Assembly: GCF_023955655.1 (NCBI RefSeq)
Contig: NZ_JAMXHT010000004.1
Span: 1-64,000, forward strand
DNA from: Ralstonia soli
GTDB taxonomy: Bacteria > Pseudomonadota > Gammaproteobacteria > Burkholderiales > Burkholderiaceae
Length of the DNA stretch: 64,000 nucleotides
Reading direction: 5' to 3'
Position 1 is the first letter of the stretch, and each line of letters starts with the position of its first letter. Below are positions 16,388 through 23,393 of the stretch, piece after piece. The notes beneath the pieces were generated by a model. It saw nothing but the letters and a program-made list of their open reading frames with translations, searched no databases and was not told the DNA's origin. Position numbers and translations under genes: made by a program.

Positions 16388-18073
16388 TTACATGCCGACG
16401 TAGTTCGGGCCACCACCGCCTTCCGGCGTGACCCACACGATGTTCTGCGTCGGGTCCTTGATGTCGCAGGTCTTGCAGTGCACGCAGTTCTGCGCGTTGA
16501 TCTGCAGGCGTTCGGCGCCGTCGTCGTTCTTGACGAACTCATACACGCCGGCCGGGCAGTAACGCTGCTCAGGGCCCGCAAACTCCGGCAGGTTGATGCG
16601 TGTCGGAACCGTCGGGTCTTTCAGCGTCAGGTGCGCGGGCTGGTTCTCTTCGTGGTTGGTGTTCGAGATGAACACCGACGAGAGACGGTCAAACGTGATC
16701 TTGCCGTCCGGCTTCGGATACACGATCTTCTCGCACTCGGCTGCAGGCTTGAGCGACTGGTTGTCCGACTTCGTGCCGTGCAGCGTCCAAGGCGGATTGT
16801 TGATGCCGATCTTGGGCAGCAGCCACTGCTCGATGCCGGTCATGATCTTGCCCAGTGTCGGGCTCTTTTTGAACCACAGCTTGAAGTTGCGCGACTGGTC
16901 CAGTTCTTCCTTCAGCCAGCTTTGCTCGAAGGCAGCCGGGTAGGCGGACAGCTCATCTGCCGAGCGGCCAGCCGTCACGGCTTCGAACACCGCTTCACCA
17001 CACATCATGCCGCTCTTGATGGCCGCGTGGCTGCCCTTGATACGCGCGGCGTTCAGGTAGCCGGCATCGCAGCCGACCAGGGCGCCGCCCGGGAACACCG
17101 TCTTGGGCAACGCCTGCGGCGTGCCGTTGTTGATTGCGCGGGCGCCGTAGCCGATGCGTTTGCCGCCTTCGATATGCGCGCGGATGGCCGGGTGGGCTTT
17201 CCAGCGCTGCATCTCTTCAAACGGACTCATCCATGGGTTCTTGTAGTCCAGGCCGATCACGAAGCCGAGCGTGACCTTGTTGTCTTCCAGGTGATACAGG
17301 AAGCCGCCGCCGAAGGTGTCGTCTTCCATCGGCCAGCCGGCGGTGTGGACCACCAGGCCGGGCTTGGCCTTGGCCGGATCGATTTCCCAGAGTTCCTTGA
17401 TGCCGATGGCGAAGGTCTGCGGATCCTTGCCGGCGTTGAGCTTGTACTTTTCGAGCAGCTGGCGGCCCAGGTGGCCGCGCGCGCCTTCGGCGAAGATGGT
17501 GTACTTGCCCAGCAGTTCCATGCCGAGCTGGAAGTTCTCGGTCGGCTCGCCGTCCTTGCCGATGCCCATGTTGCCGGTGGCGACACCGCGCACGGCGCCT
17601 TTGTCGTCGTACAGCACTTCGGCGGCGGCAAAGCCCGGGAAGATTTCCACGCCCAGCGCTTCGGCCTGCGTGGCCATCCACTTGACCACGTTCGACAGCG
17701 AGATCACGTAGCAGCCGTCGTTATGGAAGTTGCGCGGCACGAGCCAGTCGGGCGTACGCTTGGCGTCGGTTTCGCTCAGGAAGAGCACGTCGTCGCCGGT
17801 CACCGCCTGGTTGAGCGGGGCGCCGTCGGCCTTCCAGTTGGGCAGGAGTTCTGTGATGGCGCGCGGGTCCATCACGGCACCCGAGAGGATGTGCGCGCCG
17901 GGCTCGGAGCCTTTTTCCAGCACCACGACGGACACGTCCTTGCCCGTCTCGGCAGCCAGTTGCTTGATGCGGATCGCAGTCGCCAAGCCGGCAGGGCCGC
18001 CGCCGACGATCACGACGTCATACTCCATGGACTCTCGCGGGCCGTATTGTTCGAGGAGCTGCTGCTGGTTCAT
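16388..18073 (-). CDS. Electron transfer flavoprotein-ubiquinone oxidoreductase
   Basis: 561 residues from the ATG at 18073 (MNQQQLLEQYGPRESMEYD); the open frame runs further up without family-like sequence. The N-terminal FAD Rossmann motif is VVIVGGGPAGLATAIRIKQLA near 20. GARGHLGRQLLEKY lies near 200. The C-terminal 4Fe-4S ferredoxin region has Cys in RYCPAGVYE and QNCVHCKTCDIKDPTQNI near 515-540. The enzyme moves electrons from ETF (fed by acyl-CoA and amino-acid dehydrogenases) to ubiquinone at the inner membrane. The divergent SDR gene and two palindromes in the shared upstream region suggest regulation together with fatty-acid catabolism. Confidence 0.96.
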   Translation of the reverse strand: MNQQQLLEQYGPRESMEYDVVIVGGGPAGLATAIRIKQLAAETGKDVSVVVLEKGSEPGAHILSGAVMDPRAITELLPNWKADGAPLNQAVTGDDVLFLSETDAKRTPDWLVPRNFHNDGCYVISLSNVVKWMATQAEALGVEIFPGFAAAEVLYDDKGAVRGVATGNMGIGKDGEPTENFQLGMELLGKYTIFAEGARGHLGRQLLEKYKLNAGKDPQTFAIGIKELWEIDPAKAKPGLVVHTAGWPMEDDTFGGGFLYHLEDNKVTLGFVIGLDYKNPWMSPFEEMQRWKAHPAIRAHIEGGKRIGYGARAINNGTPQALPKTVFPGGALVGCDAGYLNAARIKGSHAAIKSGMMCGEAVFEAVTAGRSADELSAYPAAFEQSWLKEELDQSRNFKLWFKKSPTLGKIMTGIEQWLLPKIGINNPPWTLHGTKSDNQSLKPAAECEKIVYPKPDGKITFDRLSSVFISNTNHEENQPAHLTLKDPTVPTRINLPEFAGPEQRYCPAGVYEFVKNDDGAERLQINAQNCVHCKTCDIKDPTQNIVWVTPEGGGGPNYVGM

Positions 18074-18147
18074 AGGTGTCTCTTCGCTGCTTTGGGGAGT
18101 TTGCTTATTGGTATGACGGATTGCTGCATTAGAATTTTCCGCATTGT

Positions 18148-18162
18148 CCGGGACAGTCCCGG
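18148..18162. promoter_or_regulatory. Operator-like palindrome CCGGGAC-A-GTCCCGG
   Basis: A perfect 7-bp inverted repeat around one base, in the ETF-QO/SDR divergent region, 75 bp upstream of the ETF-QO start. This is a possible binding site for a dimeric regulator; none is encoded next to it. Confidence 0.4.
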
Positions 18163-18182
18163 ATGCGGCAAGAGAAATTTCT

Positions 18183-18194
18183 GAACGATCGTTC
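18183..18194. promoter_or_regulatory. TetR-type palindrome GAACGATCGTTC
   Basis: A perfect 12-bp palindrome 110 bp upstream of the ETF-QO start and about 90 bp upstream of the SDR gene. It resembles operators of TetR-family fatty-acid degradation regulators. That assignment is inference. Confidence 0.45.
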
Positions 18195-18285
18195 GATTTT
18201 CTGCTAAGTTGCACCAAAATCACATGCCGGAGCCGCTCGCCAGGGGCCCGGCGCATGCCAAACCAACATACGGGGATCACGCATC

Positions 18286-19071
18286 ATGGGTTTGTCGATC
18301 AATCTGGAAGGTAAGGTCGCGCTGATCACCGGCGCGTCGAGCGGTCTGGGCGCGCGCTTCGCGCATACGCTGGCGGCTGCCGGTGCCAAGGTCGTGCTGG
18401 CGTCGCGCCGGGTCGAGCGTCTGAAGGAGCTGCGAGCCGATATCGAATCGAAGGGTGGCAGCGCCCACGTCGTGCGCCTGGACGTGACAGACCCGGACAG
18501 CGTCCGCGCGGCCATCGCCCATGCCGAAACCGAGGCCGGCACCATCGACATTCTCGTCAACAATTCGGGGGTTTCGACCACGCAGCGCATGGTGGACGTC
18601 ACGCCGGACGACTTCGATTTCGTGTTCGATACCAACACGCGTGGCGCCTTCTTCGTGGCCCAGGAAACCGCCAAGCGCATGATCGCGCGGGCCAAGGGTG
18701 CGGAGAAGAACGGCTCGCCGCTGCCGCAGTCGCGCATCATCAACATTGCGTCGGTGGCGGGGCTGAAGGTCCTGTCGCAGATCGGCATCTACTGCATGAG
18801 CAAGGCGGCCGTGGTGCACATGACCAAGGCCATGGCGCTGGAGTGGGGCCGTTACGGCATCAACACCAACGCAATCTGCCCAGGCTATATCGATACCGAG
18901 ATCAACCATCACCACTGGGAAACCGAGCCCGGCCAGAAGCTCGTGCAGATGCTGCCGCGCAAGCGCGTCGGCAAGCCGGAAGACCTGGATGGGTTGATTC
19001 TTCTGCTGGCGTCGGACCAGTCGGACTTCATCAACGGCGCCATCATCAACGCGGACGACGGCATGGTCTGA
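18286..19071 (+). CDS. Short-chain dehydrogenase/reductase
   Basis: A 261-residue classical SDR: NAD(P) motif ALITGASSGLGARFA near 12-26, LVNNSG near 92, a catalytic Ser in IINIASVAG near 147, YxxxK as YCMSK near 165, and the PG motif in NAICPGYIDTEI near 191. R41/R42 after the second strand (ASRRVERL) suggest NADP(H). The substrate is not determined. The divergence from ETF-QO and the proximity to scoAB-bdhA suggest a role in acyl or 3-hydroxyacyl metabolism. Confidence 0.88.
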   Translation: MGLSINLEGKVALITGASSGLGARFAHTLAAAGAKVVLASRRVERLKELRADIESKGGSAHVVRLDVTDPDSVRAAIAHAETEAGTIDILVNNSGVSTTQRMVDVTPDDFDFVFDTNTRGAFFVAQETAKRMIARAKGAEKNGSPLPQSRIINIASVAGLKVLSQIGIYCMSKAAVVHMTKAMALEWGRYGINTNAICPGYIDTEINHHHWETEPGQKLVQMLPRKRVGKPEDLDGLILLLASDQSDFINGAIINADDGMV

Positions 19072-19082
19072 CGCTGCGGGGC

Positions 19083-19628
19083 TCAGTGCCCCATCAGCCG
19101 CTGCACCAGCTCGAGTGACGTGTTGGCGGCGTACTTCTTCATCAGGCGCGCGCGGTAGATTTCCACCGTGCGCGGGCTGATCTCCAACTGCTTGCCGATC
19201 TGCTTGCTGGTCTTGCCCTCGACCAGTTGCGCGGCGATGTCGCGCTCGCGTGGCGTAAGCGCGGCCGTGACGGGGCGATGCGCCGACAGGTCTTCAAACG
19301 TCCAGATGCCTTCGCCCAGCGGCTTGGCGCGATCGAGCGCGCGGCCCGTGACGTGGCACCAGAAGAGCTCGCCGTTGGCGCGCTTCATGATGCGCTCGTC
19401 CGAGTAGCTGCCGCGTGTGTTCATGATGGGCACGATGCGGGCGCCGGTGCGCTCGTACTCGTCGTGCGTCGGATAGAGCAACTCAAACGATTGCCCGATC
19501 ATTGCGGTGCGTGCCTGCCCGAAGATGCGGGCGGCTTCGTCGTTGACGTCGAGCATCACGCGCTCGCGGGACATCACCATGCCGACGGGGGCAAGCTGGA
19601 ACGCAGTCTGGTAGTCGAGAGCGGGCAT
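19083..19628 (-). CDS. PAS-domain LuxR-family transcription regulator
   Basis: 181 residues. The N-terminal PAS fold spans about residues 8-115 (FQLAPVGMVMSRERVMLDVN, IGQSFELLYPTHDEYERTG, ANGELFWCHVTGRALD). The C-terminal LuxR/FixJ helix-turn-helix spans about 120-178 (LTPRERDIAAQLVEGKTSKQ, then ISPRTVEIYRARLMKKY). There is no receiver domain, so a ligand or redox signal is probably sensed directly by PAS. It is divergent from scoA, which makes it the best candidate regulator of the ketone-body operon. Its own promoter region carries a 14-bp palindrome. Confidence 0.9.
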   Translation of the reverse strand: MPALDYQTAFQLAPVGMVMSRERVMLDVNDEAARIFGQARTAMIGQSFELLYPTHDEYERTGARIVPIMNTRGSYSDERIMKRANGELFWCHVTGRALDRAKPLGEGIWTFEDLSAHRPVTAALTPRERDIAAQLVEGKTSKQIGKQLEISPRTVEIYRARLMKKYAANTSLELVQRLMGH

Positions 19629-19648
19629 ATGTATTCGTACGTATTGCT

Positions 19649-19662
19649 GCGTCGCGCGACGC
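19649..19662. promoter_or_regulatory. Palindrome GCGTCGCGCGACGC
   Basis: A perfect 14-bp palindrome 21 bp upstream of the PAS-LuxR gene and about 120 bp upstream of scoA. This is a possible binding site of the PAS-LuxR regulator. Confidence 0.35.
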
Positions 19663-19780
19663 TTGCGTATTCTCGCCAGATTGTATCGTTACTATTTTCC
19701 GGCGCTGCATCGCACAAACCCCAACTGTGTGATCGGTCAAAACCCTGCCGGATGTGTTGGACCACCAAGGAGAAGCACGC

Positions 19781-20482
19781 ATGAACAAAATCTTCGCCAG
19801 CGCCAGCGAGGCGCTCGCGGGCGTCGTCAAGGACGGCCAGACCATCGCCGTAGGCGGCTTCGGCCTGTGCGGCATTCCCGAAGCGCTGATTGCCGCGCTG
19901 CGCGACTCGGGCGTCAAGAACCTCACCTGCATCTCCAACAACGCGGGCGTTGACGGTTTCGGCCTGGGGCTGCTGCTGGAAACCCGCCAGATCAAGAAGA
20001 TGATTTCGTCCTACGTGGGCGAGAACAAGGAATTCGAGCGCCAGTACCTGGCCGGTGAGCTTGAGCTGGAATTCACCCCGCAGGGCACGCTTGCTGAGAA
20101 GCTGCGCGCAGGCGGCGCCGGCATCCCGGCGTTCTTTACCAAGACCGGCGTCGGCACGATGGTGGCCGAGGGCAAGGAGCTGCGTGAGTTCGATGGCGAA
20201 ACGTACGTCATGGAGCGCTCGCTGGTGCCTGATGTGTCGCTGGTGAAGGCGCAAGTGGCCGACAAGTCCGGCAACCTGCGTTTCAACCTGACCGCGCGCA
20301 ACTTCAACCCGGCCGCCGCGACCGCCGGCAAGATCTGCATCGTCGAGGTGGAAGAGATCGTTGAAGTGGGTGAACTCGCGCCGGACGACATCCATTTGCC
20401 GGGCATCTACGCGCATCGCATCGTGCTCAATGCCACGCCCGAGAAGCGCATCGAAAAACGCACTATCCGTGCAGCCAACTAA
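19781..20482 (+). CDS. scoA: Succinyl-CoA:3-ketoacid CoA-transferase, subunit A
   Basis: 233 residues from the ATG at 19781, which has AAGGAG eight bases upstream. Features of the family 1 CoA-transferase alpha subunit are [19 protein letters not shown] near 23-41 (glycine-rich CoA site), [17 protein letters not shown] near 48 and [20 protein letters not shown] near 104. With subunit B it transfers CoA from succinyl-CoA to acetoacetate. First gene of scoA-scoB-bdhA, a ketone-body and polyhydroxybutyrate use operon. Confidence 0.95.
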   Translation: MNKIFASASEALAGVVKDGQTIAVGGFGLCGIPEALIAALRDSGVKNLTCISNNAGVDGFGLGLLLETRQIKKMISSYVGENKEFERQYLAGELELEFTPQGTLAEKLRAGGAGIPAFFTKTGVGTMVAEGKELREFDGETYVMERSLVPDVSLVKAQVADKSGNLRFNLTARNFNPAAATAGKICIVEVEEIVEVGELAPDDIHLPGIYAHRIVLNATPEKRIEKRTIRAAN

Positions 20483-20492
20483 GGAGACCGAC

Positions 20493-21128
20493 ATGGCCTG
20501 GACACAAGACCAAATGGCGGCGCGTGCTGCGCAGGAATTGCAAGACGGTTTCTACGTCAACCTCGGTATCGGCATCCCGACGCTGGTGGCCAACCACACC
20601 GGCGACAAGGAAGTCTGGCTGCAGAGCGAAAACGGCATGCTCGGCATCGGCCCGTTCCCCACGGAAGACCAGGTGGATGCCGACCTCATCAACGCCGGCA
20701 AGCAAACCGTGACCACGCTGCCCGGCAGTGCCATCTTCGGCAGCGACCAGAGCTTTGCGATGATCCGCGGCGGCAAGATCAACCTGTCGATTCTCGGCGC
20801 GATGCAGGTGAGCGAGACGGGCGATCTGGCCAACTGGATGATCCCCGGCAAGATGGTTAAGGGCATGGGCGGCGCCATGGACCTCGTGGCCGGCGTCAAG
20901 CGCGTGATCGTGCTGATGGAGCACACCGCCAAGAAGAAGGACGGCACCGAAGATCTGAAGATCCTGCCCAAGTGCACGCTGCCGCTGACGGGCGTGGGCG
21001 TGGTCGACCGCATCATTACGGATCTGGGTGTGATCGACGTGACGGAGCAGGGTCTGCGCTTGGTGGAAACCGCGCCGGGCGTGTCGCGCGAAGAGATCCA
21101 GGCCAAGACTGGCGTGAATTTGCTGTAA
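20493..21128 (+). CDS. scoB: Succinyl-CoA:3-ketoacid CoA-transferase, subunit B
   Basis: 211 residues from the ATG at 20493, preceded by AAGGAG and 10 bp after the scoA stop. The catalytic glutamate lies in the motif [14 protein letters not shown] near 45-58. [11 protein letters not shown] near 26 and [19 protein letters not shown] near 104 are typical of the beta subunit. It forms the active heterotetramer with ScoA. A frame open further upstream only reflects scoA in another phase. Confidence 0.95.
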   Translation: MAWTQDQMAARAAQELQDGFYVNLGIGIPTLVANHTGDKEVWLQSENGMLGIGPFPTEDQVDADLINAGKQTVTTLPGSAIFGSDQSFAMIRGGKINLSILGAMQVSETGDLANWMIPGKMVKGMGGAMDLVAGVKRVIVLMEHTAKKKDGTEDLKILPKCTLPLTGVGVVDRIITDLGVIDVTEQGLRLVETAPGVSREEIQAKTGVNLL

Positions 21129-21153
21129 TCGCTGCTGTCATCCGGAGACCTGT

Positions 21154-21945
21154 ATGCTGCAAGGAAAAACCGCCCTCGTCACGGGCTCGACCAGCGGGAT
21201 CGGTCTGGGCATTGCCTGCTCGCTGGCCGCGCAGGGTGCCAACATCATCATGAACGGCTTTGGCGATGTGGAAGCGCCGAAGGCTCAGATCGCCGAAGCT
21301 GGCAACCGAGCTGGCAAGAACGCCATCCGCATCGGCTACCACGGCGCCGACATGAGCAAGCCGGCCGAGATCGAAGCGATGTTCGCCTATGCCGATGCTG
21401 AATTCGGTGGCGTGGACATCCTCATCAACAACGCTGGCATCCAGTACGTGGCCAACGTGGAAGATTTTCCGACCGAACGCTGGGACGCCATCATCGCCAT
21501 CAACCTGACCTCGGCCTTCCATACCACGCGGCTGGCCGTGCCGGGCATGAAGCGCAAGAACTGGGGTCGCATCATCAACATCGCTTCGGCGCATGGTCTG
21601 GTGGCTTCGGCGCAGAAGTCGGCGTATGTGGCGGCCAAGCACGGCATCGTCGGCTTCACCAAGTCGGTGGCGCTGGAGACCGCGCAGACGGGCATCACTT
21701 CCAACGCGATCTGCCCGGGCTGGGTGCTGACCCCGCTGGTGCAGAAGCAGATTGATGCTCGCGCCGAGAAGGAAGGCATTCCGGCGCTGCAAGCCAAGAA
21801 GGAACTGCTGATGGAAAAGCAGCCTTCCGGCGAATTCGTCACGCCCGACCAGCTTGGTGCGCTGGCAGTGTTCCTGTGCAGTGATGCGGCCGAGCAGGTG
21901 CGCGGCGTGGCCTGGAACATGGACGGCGGCTGGGTCGCCCAGTAA
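21154..21945 (+). CDS. bdhA: D-3-hydroxybutyrate dehydrogenase
   Basis: A 263-residue SDR: ALVTGSTSGIGLGIACSLA near 7-25, NNAGIQYV near 91, IINIASAHGLVAS near 138 with the catalytic Ser, YVAAKHG near 155, and NAICPGWVLTPLVQKQI near 185, a block characteristic of 3-hydroxybutyrate dehydrogenases. It oxidises D-3-hydroxybutyrate to acetoacetate with NAD, feeding ScoAB encoded 25 bp upstream. The operon ends in a strong terminator. Confidence 0.95.
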   Translation: MLQGKTALVTGSTSGIGLGIACSLAAQGANIIMNGFGDVEAPKAQIAEAGNRAGKNAIRIGYHGADMSKPAEIEAMFAYADAEFGGVDILINNAGIQYVANVEDFPTERWDAIIAINLTSAFHTTRLAVPGMKRKNWGRIINIASAHGLVASAQKSAYVAAKHGIVGFTKSVALETAQTGITSNAICPGWVLTPLVQKQIDARAEKEGIPALQAKKELLMEKQPSGEFVTPDQLGALAVFLCSDAAEQVRGVAWNMDGGWVAQ

Positions 21946-21966
21946 CACGACCGTTGTTTCGGAAAG

Positions 21967-21990
21967 GCCTCGCTTCGGCGAGGCTTTTTT
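21967..21990 (+). terminator. Intrinsic terminator of scoA-scoB-bdhA
   Basis: GCCTCGC-TTCG-GCGAGGC followed by TTTTTT, 22 bp after the bdhA stop. Confidence 0.92.
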
Positions 21991-22090
21991 GTTTTGCGAA
22001 GACCGGCATGTCTGCTGCGCTGCCGCATGGTTGCTGAGCCGCGTACAATCGGGCTTCGCTGTCTCCGTCATTCCTGTGTGGGAGTTGTTC

Positions 22091-22960
22091 ATGCCTGTTT
22101 CGCCGCGCCTTGCCTTCGTGCAGTGCCTGAGCCCGTCCGGCTTGCACCGGATGGCGTATCACGAGTGGGGCGACCAGCAGAACCCGCGCGTGCTGGTCTG
22201 CGCGCACGGCCTCTCGCGCACGGGGCGCGACTTCGATGTGCTTGCGCAAGCGCTGTGCAACGACTATCGCGTCATCTGCCCGGACGTGGTGGGGCGCGGG
22301 CGCTCGGACTGGCTGGTGGATCCGAAGGGCTACGTGATTCCGCAGTACGTGTCCGACATGGTCACGTTGCTGGCGCGCCTGAACGTGGAGTCGGTCGACT
22401 GGTTTGGCACATCGATGGGTGGGCTGATCGGCATGAGCCTGGCAGGCTTGCCGAAATCGCCGATCCGCAAGCTGCTGCTCAACGACGTGGGGCCGCGCGT
22501 GACGGAGTCTTCGTTGACGCGCATTGGTGCGTACCTGGGGCTGAACGTTCGCTTCAAGACCTTCGACGAAGGGCTGGCGTATCTCAAGACGATCAGTGCT
22601 TCGTTCGGGCCGCATACGCCGGAGCAGTGGCGCGAGTTGAACACTGCGATCCTCAAGCCGCAGGGCGGGGAGTGGATCCTGCACTATGATCCGCGCCTGG
22701 CCGAGCCTTTCAAGAACACCACGCCTGAGATGATTGCCGCCGGCGAAGCCATGCTGTGGAAACTGTTCGAAGCGATTCCCGGTGAGGTGATGATCGTGCG
22801 CGGCGCGCAGTCCGATCTGCTCACGCGCGAAACCGTCGAAGCCATGATGCAACGTGGCCAGCATGTGAACACGGTGGAGATTCCCGACGTGGGCCACGCG
22901 CCGACCTTCATCCAACTGGACCAGGTGGCGATCGCCCGCAAGTTTTTTCTCGGTCAATGA
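22091..22960 (+). CDS. Alpha/beta-fold hydrolase
   Basis: 289 residues from the ATG at 22091, with ggagttgttc upstream. Motifs are LVCAHGLSRTGRDFD near 38, CPDVVGRGRSDWL near 65, the nucleophile elbow GTSMGGLIG near 112, an acid in VRGAQSDLLTRE near 238 and a late His in VGHAPTFIQ near 270. This is the alpha/beta hydrolase set with Ser-Asp-His. The elbow GTSMGG and the QYVSDM helix are common among bacterial esterase/lactonase-like hydrolases; the substrate is unknown. It is followed 25 bp later by the RidA gene and then relA, on the same strand. Confidence 0.88.
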   Translation: MPVSPRLAFVQCLSPSGLHRMAYHEWGDQQNPRVLVCAHGLSRTGRDFDVLAQALCNDYRVICPDVVGRGRSDWLVDPKGYVIPQYVSDMVTLLARLNVESVDWFGTSMGGLIGMSLAGLPKSPIRKLLLNDVGPRVTESSLTRIGAYLGLNVRFKTFDEGLAYLKTISASFGPHTPEQWRELNTAILKPQGGEWILHYDPRLAEPFKNTTPEMIAAGEAMLWKLFEAIPGEVMIVRGAQSDLLTRETVEAMMQRGQHVNTVEIPDVGHAPTFIQLDQVAIARKFFLGQ

Positions 22961-22985
22961 CCGTCAATCCGATTGGGTTTGCAAG

Positions 22986-23354
22986 ATGAGCACCGAACTG
23001 AAGCGTTACAACGTCGAACATCGCTATTCCGACGCAGCCGTCTATAACGGCGTCGTCTACGTGGCCGGCCAGGTGCCCGAGACCACGCTGGACGCCGGCA
23101 TTGCAGAGCAGACGGCCGAAGTGCTCGCCATCATCGACCGCGTGCTGGCTGCCAACGGCAGCGACAAGACGCGCATCCTGATGTGCCAGATCTTCCTGAA
23201 AGACATCACCGAGATTGGCGAGATGAACAAGGTGTGGGACCAGTGGGTCGCCGCCGAGTCGAAGAATTCGCCGCCGCGCGCCACGGTTGAGTCTGCGCTG
23301 GCCAATCCGAAATACCGCATCGAAATCGTCGTGACGGCCGCGCAAAAGAGCTGA
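22986..23354 (+). CDS. RidA/YjgF family protein
   Basis: 122 residues. The family core is YNGVVYVAGQVPE near 20, NKVWDQWVAAESKNSPPRATVESALANP near 77-104 and RIEIVVTAA near the end; the usual key Arg is present in PPRATVE. RidA proteins hydrolyse reactive enamine/imine intermediates released by PLP enzymes, although several subfamilies lack this activity. It has the usual length and no targeting signal. It lies between a hydrolase and relA with short gaps. Confidence 0.9.
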   Translation: MSTELKRYNVEHRYSDAAVYNGVVYVAGQVPETTLDAGIAEQTAEVLAIIDRVLAANGSDKTRILMCQIFLKDITEIGEMNKVWDQWVAAESKNSPPRATVESALANPKYRIEIVVTAAQKS

Positions 23355-23393
23355 GCCCGTCGCGCAACAAGCGAGACGCAAGCAGGACGCATC

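Noticed and set aside
16262-18184. 640-codon frame antisense to the ETF-QO gene
   Set aside because: The opposite strand encodes a complete, well-conserved enzyme; this frame is a shadow.
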